25,382 bases of DNA from Erythrobacter donghaensis. Lineage in GTDB: Bacteria > Pseudomonadota > Alphaproteobacteria > Sphingomonadales > Sphingomonadaceae. The stretch lies in NCBI RefSeq assembly GCF_001557325.1, contig NZ_LSJS01000169.1:1-25382 (forward strand), in the 5' to 3' direction. Position numbers and translations under genes: made by a program. Shown here one piece after another: positions 1 through 10,312 of the stretch (the first letter of the stretch is position 1; each line of letters begins with the position of its first letter). The notes beneath the pieces are model-generated. The model worked only from the letters and a program-made list of their open reading frames with translations. It ran no database searches and had not been told where the DNA came from.

Positions 1-19
1 CCCCCCCACGGACGATCCC

Positions 20-55
20 GGCGGGCCGGTACCTGATCCCCGGCACCGGCCCGCC
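20..55. other. GC-rich hairpin upstream of the tyrosinase operon
   Basis: Positions 20-30 and 45-55 are perfect 11-bp inverted arms around a 14-nt loop. No T tract follows on either strand, so a classical intrinsic terminator is not supported. It could close an upstream transcript or stabilise the operon leader. It is followed by a CCACCA-rich stretch (about 54-80) and then a GAAGG ribosome-binding site before the first gene. Confidence 0.4.
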
Positions 56-95
56 ACCACACCACCGCCACCACCACCACGCAGAAGGTAGACCC

Positions 96-1478
96 ATGAC
101 GTCCCATCCTTTCATGTCCCGGCGGTCGCTGATCGCGGCAGGCGCGATCGGCGCAATCGGCCTCGGCAGCGGGCTTGCGGCGCTGGCGCAGGGCCAGCCC
201 GCCGCCAAGGCCGCGCGCGGGCTTCCCCCGATCGACCCGGGCCGCCTTGCGCCGATGAGCGAGATCGTCGGCTTCGGGGGGCGCAAGGAGGCGAACAGCC
301 TCACCGCCGACAGCGACGATGTGCGCATGTACCGCGAGGCCGTGGGCTGGATGAAGGCGCGTTCCGAGGCCAATCCGCTCGACCCGATGGGCTGGGCGCA
401 GCACTGGGCGCACCATTCGATGTTCTGCGCCACCAACACCTTCGGCTACCAGGTGCATTACGGCTGGTTCTTCCTGCCGTGGCACCGCGCCTATCTGGTC
501 AATCTCGAGCAGAAGATCCGCCGCTTGCTGAACGAGCCGGCTTTCGCGCTTCCCTATTGGGACTGGACCCGCAATCCCCGTCTTCCGGACTGGCTGTGGG
601 GCGCGGACAATCCGCTGTGGGACACCACCCGCGCGCAGGAGCAGGGCGACATGGTGCCGGCCGATTTCCTCGAGCTCGGCCCGGCGCTGCGGGCGCTGAC
701 ATTCGACCATTTCGGCGGGCGCAAGCGCGTGCCTGGCGAGAACCAGGTCGAGGGCACGCTCGAACAGGGGGCGCACAACAACGTCCACAACTGGACCGGA
801 GGAGAGATGGCCTCGTTCGACGGGGCGGGCAATGATCCGCTGTTCCAGTGCCACCACGGCAATATCGACCGCGTGTGGGAGATCTGGCTGGCGCAGGGCG
901 AGGGCCGCGCCAATCCGGCCGATCCCGACTGGCTCGACCACCGCTTCTGGTTTTTCGGCCCGGGAGGCGACCGCGAGGCGGTGCGCGTGGGGGATCTTCT
1001 GGACACGCGCTCGCTCGGCTACGCCTTCGCGGATCTGGAATGGCGCTCGACCCTGACGAGCAAGGCTATCCCGACCTTCGACGGCAAGGGCACGACCTTC
1101 GGGACGATCGACCTCGGCAAGACCGACCTCGCCAGGATCCGCGATCTGACCGAGGGCAGGGCGCGCGGACGCGTGTCGCTCAACTACGAGCGCATGAGCC
1201 TGCCGATCCAGCCCTTCCAGCACCGGCTGTTCCTGATCGACGATGCCTCGGGCGCGGCGACTTACGTGGGCACCTTCACGATCCTGCCGATCCCCGACCT
1301 GCGCTCCGGGCTGGAGCGCAGCGTCACCACCCAGGTCGAGGTTCCTCCCGCAGGGCTCGCCGCGCTTCTCGAAGCCGGGCGGGTGCGCGTGGTCGGAGTG
1401 CCGGTGCCGCTCAAGGGGCGCAAGATCCCCGAACAGCCGGTACCATTCGCCGGTGTCTCGCTCACCGTCGAAGCCTGA
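96..1478 (+). CDS. Tat-exported tyrosinase / polyphenol oxidase
   Basis: A 460-residue type-3 dicopper oxidase, expected to hydroxylate or oxidise phenols to quinones in the periplasm. A twin-arginine signal (SRRSLIAAG, residues 8-16) precedes a hydrophobic stretch. CuA ligands are probably His103 or His107, His121 (QVH) and His130 (PWHR). CuB ligands are His227 and His231 (HNNVH) and His253/254 (HHGNIDR). Cys111, just before QVH, is placed like the thioether cysteine of plant polyphenol oxidases. After CuB, the DWLDHRFWFF segment (about residues 279-287) matches the DWL middle domain of plant-type enzymes, and a C-terminal domain follows. The start is supported by GAAGG about 8 bases upstream. 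It is probably the first gene of an operon with the YceI, barrel and amidohydrolase genes. The family call is firm; the substrate is not known. Confidence 0.93.
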   Translation: MTSHPFMSRRSLIAAGAIGAIGLGSGLAALAQGQPAAKAARGLPPIDPGRLAPMSEIVGFGGRKEANSLTADSDDVRMYREAVGWMKARSEANPLDPMGWAQHWAHHSMFCATNTFGYQVHYGWFFLPWHRAYLVNLEQKIRRLLNEPAFALPYWDWTRNPRLPDWLWGADNPLWDTTRAQEQGDMVPADFLELGPALRALTFDHFGGRKRVPGENQVEGTLEQGAHNNVHNWTGGEMASFDGAGNDPLFQCHHGNIDRVWEIWLAQGEGRANPADPDWLDHRFWFFGPGGDREAVRVGDLLDTRSLGYAFADLEWRSTLTSKAIPTFDGKGTTFGTIDLGKTDLARIRDLTEGRARGRVSLNYERMSLPIQPFQHRLFLIDDASGAATYVGTFTILPIPDLRSGLERSVTTQVEVPPAGLAALLEAGRVRVVGVPVPLKGRKIPEQPVPFAGVSLTVEA

Positions 1479-1532
1479 AGCCCCGGCGATCCTCTCCGCT
1501 TTCCCTTTAACCCCCAGCAAACGGAAGACATT

Positions 1533-2162
1533 ATGCGTGATCTGATCCTTGCCGGCGCCCTCCTGACGCTCGCGGCCTGCAATGTCGCCGAAGCCCAGAC
1601 CGGCCCCGACCAGTCGAAGCCGGTCGAGGCACCGAGCGGCGCCTATGCCAACGACCCGGCCCACACCTCGCTGACCTGGAAGATCGGCCACATGGGCCTG
1701 TCGAACTACACCGCCCGCATGAGCGACGTTGCGATCGCGCTCCAGTTCGACAAGGACAATGTCGAGAAATCGTCGGTCTCGGCAACCATCGGCGCGACCT
1801 CATTCGACACCGGCTATCCCGGCAAGGACAAGGATTTCGACGCCGAGATCGCCAGCGACCTGATCATGAAGGCCGCCCAGTTCCCGACCATCACCTTCCG
1901 GTCCACCGCGGTCAGGCGGACCAGCCCGACCACCGCCGACATCACCGGCAACCTCACCATGATGGGCGTGACCCGGCCGGTCACGCTCTCGGCGACCTAC
2001 AACGGCTCGATGGCCTCGCACCCCTTCGTGAAGGTGCCGGCAATCGGCTTCAGCGCGAGGGGCGTGATCGATCGGACCGCGTTCGGGAACACCTTCCTGT
2101 CGGGCTCTGCGCTCGGCGACAAGGTCGAGATCGCGATCGAAGCCGAACTTCTGAAGAAGTGA
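1533..2162 (+). CDS. YceI-family lipid-binding lipoprotein
   Basis: A 209-residue YceI-like protein. This family forms a lipocalin-like barrel that binds isoprenoid or other amphipathic molecules in the periplasm. The N-terminus has a hydrophobic signal ending in the lipobox LAAC (Cys16), so the mature protein is probably lipid-anchored. Typical family segments are the early DPAHTSLTWKIGHMGLSNY stretch, the ATIGATSFDTG strand, FPTITFRST, and the late GNLTMMGVTRPVTL strand. The start is supported by GGAAG 7 bases upstream. It follows the tyrosinase gene by 54 bp and precedes the barrel gene by 7 bp, so cotranscription is likely. It could carry a quinone or another hydrophobic ligand for the neighbouring enzymes; that is inference only. 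Confidence 0.9.
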   Translation: MRDLILAGALLTLAACNVAEAQTGPDQSKPVEAPSGAYANDPAHTSLTWKIGHMGLSNYTARMSDVAIALQFDKDNVEKSSVSATIGATSFDTGYPGKDKDFDAEIASDLIMKAAQFPTITFRSTAVRRTSPTTADITGNLTMMGVTRPVTLSATYNGSMASHPFVKVPAIGFSARGVIDRTAFGNTFLSGSALGDKVEIAIEAELLKK

Positions 2163-2169
2163 AGCGGGG

Positions 2170-3456
2170 ATGCGGGCGCTCGTGACATCGGCGGCGGCGG
2201 TGCTGCTGCTCCTGCCGGAAGGCCCGCTTTCCGCAGACACCGGGGCGGAGGCCGAAACGCAAGGCGCCGCCCCGGAGCGCGCCATTGTCCTTACCGGCCA
2301 GCTGCGCGAGCGCGCCACCTACCAGTCGGCGCTCGAATATGACGCCGAGGCCGAGACGGCGGGCTGGTTCTGGACGCAGCGCGCCCAGATCGCGGCCGAC
2401 GCGAGGATCACCGGCAATCTGCGCGCTCGCGTCAGCGTTGTGAGCGCGCTGATCGAGGGCGGGGAGGAGGACAGCCCGATCGAGCGCAACGTGCTCGATC
2501 TGCAGGAGGCGTTCGTCGAGATCGGACCCGAGGACGCCTTCGTCCGGCTCGGGCGACAGGAAATCCGGCTCGGCTCGCAGCGCTTGCTCGCGGTGCGCGA
2601 CGGGACGACCGTGCGCCGCAACTGGGACGGGGCGCGGGTCAAGGCGCGGCTCGGCGCGGTCGATCTCGACGCCTTCGCCCTGCGCCTCGTCGCCACCGAC
2701 CCGAACGGCGTCTTCAACGACGGGCGCAACGAGGGGCGCGACATCGCCGGCGTGCAGGCGACCTTCCCCGCGCCGCTCGGCAGGGTCGATGCCTACTACA
2801 TCTTCTCCGAAGTCGCCGATCGGCGCACCATCGAGGGCGTGGGCGACGAGCGGCGCCACTCCCTGGGCCTGCGCGCCTTCGGATCACGTGGCGGATGGTT
2901 CTGGGACTGGGAGGCCGTCTATCAGACTGGCCGCTTCGGGCGCGGCGACATCTCGGCATGGACGCTCGCCACCAACACCGGCTACCGCTGGGAGGATCGC
3001 CCCTGGAAGCCCGAGATCATGCTCTCGGCCAACATCGCCTCCGGCGACGGCGATCCTGGCGACGGGGTGCTCGGCACCTTCAGCGCGCTTTACCCCAATG
3101 CCAGCTACTTCTCCGAGAATGCGGTGCTGGGGCCTGCCAACTTCTTCAACCTGCATCCCTACCTCCGGTTGCGTCCGCGCGAGAACCTGTTCCTCGCGCT
3201 CGACCTCAATCTCTATTGGCGGCTCGAGCGCGAAGACGGCGTCTATGCGCCGCCGGGCAACCTGTTCCGCCAGCCGCAGGGCGCGCGCCAGCGTTTCGTC
3301 GACACCTCGCTGTCGGGGGTGATCGAATGGGAACCGCGCGAGAACCTGCTGCTCGGCATCGTGTTCACCCACTCCGCGCCGCAGGACTTCATCAGGGCCA
3401 CCGGCCCGGCCGACCCCATCGATTTCGTCGAAGCCACCTTGCAGTTCGATTTCTGA
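2170..3456 (+). CDS. alginate-export-family outer-membrane beta-barrel
   Basis: A 428-residue protein with a short signal peptide (about residues 1-22) followed by alternating amphipathic strands rich in Arg, Glu and aromatic residues. It ends in QFDF, with the terminal phenylalanine typical of outer-membrane barrels. The repeated patterns (AFVRLGRQEIRLGSQRL, then RRNWDGARVKARLG) are characteristic of the alginate_exp (AlgE-like) porin family. No alginate biosynthesis gene is present here, so the family name should not be read as the substrate. It starts 7 bp after the YceI stop, with GGGG as a modest ribosome-binding site, and is probably translationally linked. Its likely role is outer-membrane passage of the substrate or product of the exported enzymes encoded around it. 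Confidence 0.85.
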   Translation: MRALVTSAAAVLLLLPEGPLSADTGAEAETQGAAPERAIVLTGQLRERATYQSALEYDAEAETAGWFWTQRAQIAADARITGNLRARVSVVSALIEGGEEDSPIERNVLDLQEAFVEIGPEDAFVRLGRQEIRLGSQRLLAVRDGTTVRRNWDGARVKARLGAVDLDAFALRLVATDPNGVFNDGRNEGRDIAGVQATFPAPLGRVDAYYIFSEVADRRTIEGVGDERRHSLGLRAFGSRGGWFWDWEAVYQTGRFGRGDISAWTLATNTGYRWEDRPWKPEIMLSANIASGDGDPGDGVLGTFSALYPNASYFSENAVLGPANFFNLHPYLRLRPRENLFLALDLNLYWRLEREDGVYAPPGNLFRQPQGARQRFVDTSLSGVIEWEPRENLLLGIVFTHSAPQDFIRATGPADPIDFVEATLQFDF

Positions 3457-3473
3457 CCCGAGGAGTTCCCGTC

Positions 3474-5336
3474 ATGACCCGGCTTTCCGTCCTCCCGCCC
3501 CCAGCGCTCTCGCGCCGCCGCATGCTCGCTCTCGGCGGCATGGCCGGTGCAGCCCTTGCCGCGCAGCCCGGCCGCGTGCTGGCGCAGGAGCTGTTTGCAT
3601 CGCCGCCCGACACGATCATCACCGATGCGCTGATCATCACCCAGGACACCGCCCGCCCGCGCGCCGAGGCGGTCGCGATCCGCGGCGGCTTGATCCAGGC
3701 GGTCGGCAGCAGCTCGGACATCCTCGCGCGCAGGGGCCCCGCCACCAGGGTCATCTCGGCGGGCGGCCGGACACTCATCCCGGGCCTCAACGACAGCCAC
3801 CAGCACCCCACCCGTGCGGGCCGCTTCTACGCGACCGAGCTGCGCTGGGATGGCGTCCCCTCGCTGGCGCAAGGCCTGAAAATGATCCGCGAGGCCGCGC
3901 GCAAGACCCCCAAAGGGCAATGGATGCGGGTGGTGGGCGGGTGGTCGCCTTACCAGTTCGCCGAGCGCCGCCTGCCGACGCCTGCCGAGCTGACCGCGGC
4001 GGCCCCCGACACACCGGTCTACGTTCTGTTCCTCTATTCGCAGGGCTACCTCAACCGCAAGGCGGTCGAGGTGCGCGGGCTCACCCCGGCCACCAAGCCG
4101 CCCTATGGCACGCGCTACGAATTCACGCCCGACGGCGGCTGCATCCTCCATGCCACGCCCAATCCCGACCTGCTCTACGGCGCCGTCGCGGCGTTGCCCT
4201 CGCTGTCTCCGGAGGAGCAGGCGCTCTCGACCCGGCACTACTACCGCGAGCTCAACCGCTTCGGGCTGACCTCGGTGATCGACGCCGGTGGCGGGGGTCA
4301 CAGCTTCCCCGAGGACTATGCGGGCACCGATGCGCTGGCGGCCAGCGGCGCGCTAACGATGCGCATCTCGACCTACCTTTTCCCGCAGAGGAAAGGCGCC
4401 GAACTCGCCGAGTTCGAGGCCTGGACCCGCGACTGGCAGGCCGGGGTCAATCGCGCCGAGGAGCTGCTCCACGGCTACGAGGTCGAAGGCGGGGGCGAGA
4501 CGCTGACCTGGTCGGCGGTCGATTACGAGAACTTCATGGCCGATCGCCCCGCGCTCGAGGATCGCGCCGGATGGGACGCGGCCCTGCTCGAGGTGACACG
4601 GCACCTGCTGAAGAACCGCTGGCCGCTGCGCATCCATGCGACCTATGACGAATCCATCGCGAACATCCTCAACGTCTTCGAGAAAGCCCACGCGCTCGAA
4701 GTCGCCGAGGGCCGCGACGGGTTCGGCGGGGTGCGCTGGGCCTTCGACCACGGCGAGACGCTCAAGCGCCCGACGATCGAGCGGATCAAGGCGCTGGGCG
4801 GCGGGCTCGCGATGCAGGCGCGCATGGCCTATGCGGGCGAATATTTCCTCGAACGCTACGGCGAGGAGGCGACCCGCAACGCCCCGCCGCTGCGCGACGT
4901 GATCGAGGCGGGCGTGCCGCTCGGGCTCGGCACCGATGCGACGCGGGTGGCGAGCTACAACCCCTGGCCCGCGCTTTACTGGGCGACAACCGGCAAATCG
5001 TTGGGCGGCACGCAACTGCACGGCGAGCGGCACCGGTTGAGCCGCGAGGAGGCGCTGTTCCACTACACCGTCGGATCGGCCTGGTTCAGCCAGGAGGAGC
5101 GCCTCAAGGGCCGGATCAAGCCGGGCCAATATGCCGATTTCGCGCTGCTCAATGGGCCCTATCTCGATGTCGCAGACGACGACCTGAAGGACATCGAAGC
5201 CGATCTCACCGTGCTGGCGGGCAAGCCCGTCCACGCGGTCGGCGACTTCAAGGGGCTGGCGACGGATCTACCCGCGATCGAGCCCGAATGGAGCCCCGTC
5301 CGCGCCTATGGCGGCTATCACGCGGCACAGCGGTAG
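3474..5336 (+). CDS. Tat-exported amidohydrolase (YtcJ-like, Amidohydro_3)
   Basis: A 620-residue metal-dependent hydrolase of the amidohydrolase superfamily. A twin-arginine signal (LSRRRMLALGG, residues 12-22) targets it to the periplasm. Metal-site candidates are His109 and His111 in DSHQHP after the first strand, His388 (RIHATYDES), His426 (FDHGET) and Asp488 (LGTDATR). The C-terminus contains the small beta domain segment GRIKPGQYADFALL. This layout fits Amidohydro_3/YtcJ proteins, which act on amide or related bonds. The start at 3474 is chosen because GAGGAG lies 8 bases upstream and the signal peptide begins there. The reading frame stays open further upstream, but that part overlaps the barrel gene. 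It is last in the operon, 17 bp after the barrel gene. The exact substrate cannot be deduced. Confidence 0.9.
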   Translation: MTRLSVLPPPALSRRRMLALGGMAGAALAAQPGRVLAQELFASPPDTIITDALIITQDTARPRAEAVAIRGGLIQAVGSSSDILARRGPATRVISAGGRTLIPGLNDSHQHPTRAGRFYATELRWDGVPSLAQGLKMIREAARKTPKGQWMRVVGGWSPYQFAERRLPTPAELTAAAPDTPVYVLFLYSQGYLNRKAVEVRGLTPATKPPYGTRYEFTPDGGCILHATPNPDLLYGAVAALPSLSPEEQALSTRHYYRELNRFGLTSVIDAGGGGHSFPEDYAGTDALAASGALTMRISTYLFPQRKGAELAEFEAWTRDWQAGVNRAEELLHGYEVEGGGETLTWSAVDYENFMADRPALEDRAGWDAALLEVTRHLLKNRWPLRIHATYDESIANILNVFEKAHALEVAEGRDGFGGVRWAFDHGETLKRPTIERIKALGGGLAMQARMAYAGEYFLERYGEEATRNAPPLRDVIEAGVPLGLGTDATRVASYNPWPALYWATTGKSLGGTQLHGERHRLSREEALFHYTVGSAWFSQEERLKGRIKPGQYADFALLNGPYLDVADDDLKDIEADLTVLAGKPVHAVGDFKGLATDLPAIEPEWSPVRAYGGYHAAQR

Positions 5337-5342
5337 GTCGGC

Positions 5343-5398
5343 GGCGAAAGGCAAGGCAAGGCAAGGCACGGGGGGAACGGGGGGACATTGCCTTCGCC
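5343..5398. repeat. convergent intergenic spacer with (AAGGC)4 and imperfect inverted repeat
   Basis: This 68-bp spacer separates the convergent amidohydrolase and malQ genes. AAGGC is repeated four times in tandem at 5348-5367. The flanks 5343-5354 (GGCGAAAGGCAA) and 5388-5398 (TTGCCTTCGCC) are complementary except for one bulged A, leaving a loop of about 33 nt. It could act as a weak bidirectional terminator, but no T tract is present. Confidence 0.35.
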
Positions 5399-5404
5399 TC
5401 GGCT

Positions 5405-7393
5405 TCAGCCTTCCGGCCGCCCCGGCGCGGCGACCGGCCTCGTGTCCGTGAGAATGGCGCAGCGCCGGGCGACGTCCGGCGCCTCCGCGAGCTCGCCGAT
5501 CGGAGCGGCGAGGCGGCGGCGCCAGTTGGGGTGGGTCTCGACTGTGCCGGGCAGGTTGGGCTGCTCTTCAAGGCCGAGCATGTCCTCAAGCGAGACCAGC
5601 ACTAGGGCCGAGGGGGTGCGGGCGATGTGGGCGATCGCGGCGTCGACCACCGGCGCGGGGTCGTCGGGCGCGGGGCGCGGTGCGGTGTGGTCGAGCGTCG
5701 ACCACAGCAGCCCCCGGTCCCAGTCGCGGATCGCTTCCGCCTCGGCGCGGGGCATGCCTTCGGGCAGGCGGCCGAGCTCGTCCGCCCAGTCGAGATCGCG
5801 CCCGCGCCACCAGCCTGCGACGGTAACGGTGTCATGCGTCCCGCTCATCGCCGCGCTGAGCGGCGCGTAGTCGCCCGCGCCGATGAAGCCGTGGTCGGCG
5901 GCGCGCTCGAACCACAGCACCCGCATGCCCAGCATCGCCTTCGCGGTGACCGCGCCGGTGAAGCCATGCGGCGCGGTGCCGAGGTCCTCGGCGATGATGA
6001 AGCCGCCCGCGCGGTGCGCCTCCAGTGTGGCAAGGCGGATCAGGTCTTCGAAGGGGTAGGAAAGGTAGGCCCCGTCCGCCGTGGCCCCGCCCTCGGGGAT
6101 CACCCAGAGCCGGGCGAGGCCGAAGGCGTGGTCGATCCTCAGGCCCCCGCCGCTTGCGAGACCTGCGCGGATCATCGCGATCCACGGCGCGTAGCCGCTT
6201 GCGCCGAGGCCATCGGGGGAGAAGCCGGTGATCGACCAGTTCTGCCCCAGCGGCCCCAGCGGATCGGGCGGGGCGCCGATGGTGAGGCCGTCCAGCATCG
6301 CGTGCCTGAGCGACCAGGCATCGCTCCCCGAAGGATCGACCCCGACGGCGAGATCGCCGATCAGGCCGATGCTCATGCCCGCCTCCTTCGCGGCGGCCTG
6401 CGCGGCCTCGAGACCGGCCTGCGCGAGGCTCTGGACGAAGAGGTGAAAGGCGACTTCGTCGGCGTGCGCGGCGGCAAAGCGCGCCGCCGCCTCGCCTGCG
6501 GGATCGTGATAGGCGGCGGGCCAGTCGCGCCAGCCATGCGCGCCCGTCGCTGCGCGGAAGTGGCAGTCGAGCGCGTCGAACAACGCGTGGCGGCGCAACA
6601 TCGGATCGTCGGTGGCGATGAAGGCGGCGCGACGCTCAGGGGCAAGGGCAGCGAACATGTCGCGCAGCTGTGCAAGGCGGCGTGGCAGGGCTTCGGCCCA
6701 GTCGATCAGCGGCGTTGCTTCTTCGGCGGGCAGCGGCGGCAGTCCCGCCAGCGCCGGATCGGCGAGCGCGCCGTTCAGGAACAAACGGGTCGAGGGCGAA
6801 TAGGGGCTGTAGCCCTTGCCGTGCCCCGGGAACAGCGCGTGGACGGGATTGATCGCCAGCGCGTCCGCTCCCGCCGCGCCGAAAGTGCGCGCGGTCTCGG
6901 CCAGTTCGCCGAAGGTGCCGAAGGGGGAGGGGCGCGCCGCCCGCAGCGCGGGGATCTGCACCGACACGCCCCAAGGGCGGCGCGCGCCCTGCGGCGGCAG
7001 CGGGCAGCGCGGCGGGGCGACCGCGAGCCGGGTCGCATGCCCGCCCAGCACGAGGTCGTAATAGCCCGGCACCTCGGGCACCGTCAGGCGCTCGCCCGCA
7101 ACCGCCAGCGCCAGGGTGACGCCGTCCTCCCCGGTCGCTTCGGCACGGGGCGGGGCGAAGGGCAGGGCGATCGTTCCCCCGCAGTCGGCGACCAGCATGG
7201 CGGGGAGCGCGCGGCGCCGTTCCTCCAACGCGACAAGACTGCGCGCGATCTGGCGTTCGCTCGCGGCCTCGTGCCCGAGCGCGGCGAGCACCGCCGCCAG
7301 CGCCGCATCGCCGACGACCTGCTGCCGGCCTTCGACATCGGTCCATGCACGGGCCACCCCGGCCGCCTGCGCCAGCGTGTGCAACTGCTCCAT
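5405..7393 (-). CDS. malQ: 4-alpha-glucanotransferase (amylomaltase, GH77)
   Basis: A 662-residue cytoplasmic enzyme that transfers alpha-1,4-glucan segments between maltooligosaccharides, recycling the short chains left by glycogen breakdown. The GH77 catalytic core is visible: nucleophile Asp421 in GLRIDHAFG, acid/base Glu469 in FIIAEDLGTAP, and third carboxylate Asp521 in SGTHDTVTVAGWW. The NPVHALFPG and GYSPYSPSTRLFLN segments also fit the family. The N-terminal 140 residues form the extra domain of MalQ-type enzymes. The start is supported by AGGGAGA 6 bases upstream. It is transcribed away from the glgP operon across a 240-bp shared upstream region, so the two units may share control. 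Confidence 0.95.
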   Translation of the reverse strand: MEQLHTLAQAAGVARAWTDVEGRQQVVGDAALAAVLAALGHEAASERQIARSLVALEERRRALPAMLVADCGGTIALPFAPPRAEATGEDGVTLALAVAGERLTVPEVPGYYDLVLGGHATRLAVAPPRCPLPPQGARRPWGVSVQIPALRAARPSPFGTFGELAETARTFGAAGADALAINPVHALFPGHGKGYSPYSPSTRLFLNGALADPALAGLPPLPAEEATPLIDWAEALPRRLAQLRDMFAALAPERRAAFIATDDPMLRRHALFDALDCHFRAATGAHGWRDWPAAYHDPAGEAAARFAAAHADEVAFHLFVQSLAQAGLEAAQAAAKEAGMSIGLIGDLAVGVDPSGSDAWSLRHAMLDGLTIGAPPDPLGPLGQNWSITGFSPDGLGASGYAPWIAMIRAGLASGGGLRIDHAFGLARLWVIPEGGATADGAYLSYPFEDLIRLATLEAHRAGGFIIAEDLGTAPHGFTGAVTAKAMLGMRVLWFERAADHGFIGAGDYAPLSAAMSGTHDTVTVAGWWRGRDLDWADELGRLPEGMPRAEAEAIRDWDRGLLWSTLDHTAPRPAPDDPAPVVDAAIAHIARTPSALVLVSLEDMLGLEEQPNLPGTVETHPNWRRRLAAPIGELAEAPDVARRCAILTDTRPVAAPGRPEG

Positions 7394-7633
7394 CGCCGTC
7401 TCCCTCGCCGCTTCCCGCCGTGTCGCATCGGGTGCTTTGCCCGCTCATGCAAGCGTCCGCGCCCGCACCTTTGCCAATTCGCCGCATGAATACGATTGTC
7501 AGGGCACTTCTGCGATTGCTGCCGGGCGGCGCACCTGATTAGTGTGGAGGCCGTTGCCGGGGGGGCGAGGGTGGCGGCGATGGATCCGCCGGGCCCGCGT
7601 CTTGCGCCGGTCCAACCAAGGAGAGTGTCCCGC
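7394..7633. promoter_or_regulatory. divergent malQ / glgP intergenic region
   Basis: These 240 bp separate the malQ and glgP start codons and must hold the promoters for both directions. A possible plus-strand sigma-70 promoter is TTGCTG (7516-7521) with TTAGTG (7539-7544) 17 bp downstream; the match is poor and not decisive. The last part carries AAGGAG (7618-7623), the glgP ribosome-binding site. I found no clear operator palindrome. Confidence 0.35.
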
Positions 7634-10043
<2,410 letters not shown>

Positions 10044-10045
<2 letters not shown>

Positions 10046-10309
10046 GCACTTTCCGGCCATTCAGACCCACCCTGACGGAGCCGATTTTGGCCCAGCGCAA
10101 GAAGCGAGGAGAGAGCCATGCCGAAGCATAGTGAGCGACGAGCGACGCGGCGCTGGGCCAAAAGCGGCCCGCCCCTGCGGGGTCGTGTCAGGAAGTCCGC
10201 TGGCTTCGTCACAGCACTTGCAGGGGCAACCAGCCCCTGCCGCGCACTGTTCCTGTCCAGCGGACTTCCTGACACGATCAGGGTGGGTCTGAATGGCCGG
10301 AAAGTGCTC
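10044..10309. repeat. 266-bp nested inverted-repeat (cloverleaf-like) element
   Basis: Positions 10044-10075 and 10278-10309 are perfect 32-bp inverted arms. Inside are two further stems. The first is 10080-10098 with 10150-10168 (18 of 19 bp) around a 51-nt loop. The second is 10183-10203 with 10257-10277 (21 bp, perfect), which itself encloses an 8-bp hairpin (10220-10227 with 10233-10240, 5-nt loop). Small hairpins also occur at 10118-10129 and 10172-10182. The whole can fold as a three-way junction as RNA or cruciform DNA. It has no transposase and no evident target duplication. It overlaps the glgP stop codon and ends 3 bp before the glgB start. It is best described as a mobile or structured intergenic repeat of unknown family. 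Confidence 0.8.
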
Positions 10310-10312
10310 TAA
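10118..10312 (+). CDS. possible 64-residue basic peptide inside the inverted-repeat element
   Basis: An ATG with a strong ribosome-binding site (AGGAG at 10107-10111, 6-base spacer) opens a 64-codon frame that ends with TAA at 10312, directly abutting the glgB GTG at 10313. The predicted product is Arg/Lys-rich (it begins MPKHSERRATRRWAKSG) and matches no family I know. Because the same bases form perfect inverted repeats, the open frame may be accidental. If translated, it would couple ribosomes onto glgB. Low confidence as a protein gene. Confidence 0.2.
   Translation: MPKHSERRATRRWAKSGPPLRGRVRKSAGFVTALAGATSPCRALFLSSGLPDTIRVGLNGRKVL

Noticed and set aside
2895..3473. Upstream extension of the amidohydrolase frame
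   Set aside because: The frame is open but lies inside the barrel gene; the Tat signal and a GAGGAG ribosome-binding site place the start at 3474.
5627..7489. 620-codon plus-strand frame opposite malQ
   Set aside because: It is antisense to a clear GH77 gene with intact catalytic residues; long antisense frames are expected in GC-rich DNA.
7496..7633. N-terminal extension of glgP
   Set aside because: No family similarity before residue 1 of the chosen start, and AAGGAG is correctly spaced only for GTG 7634.
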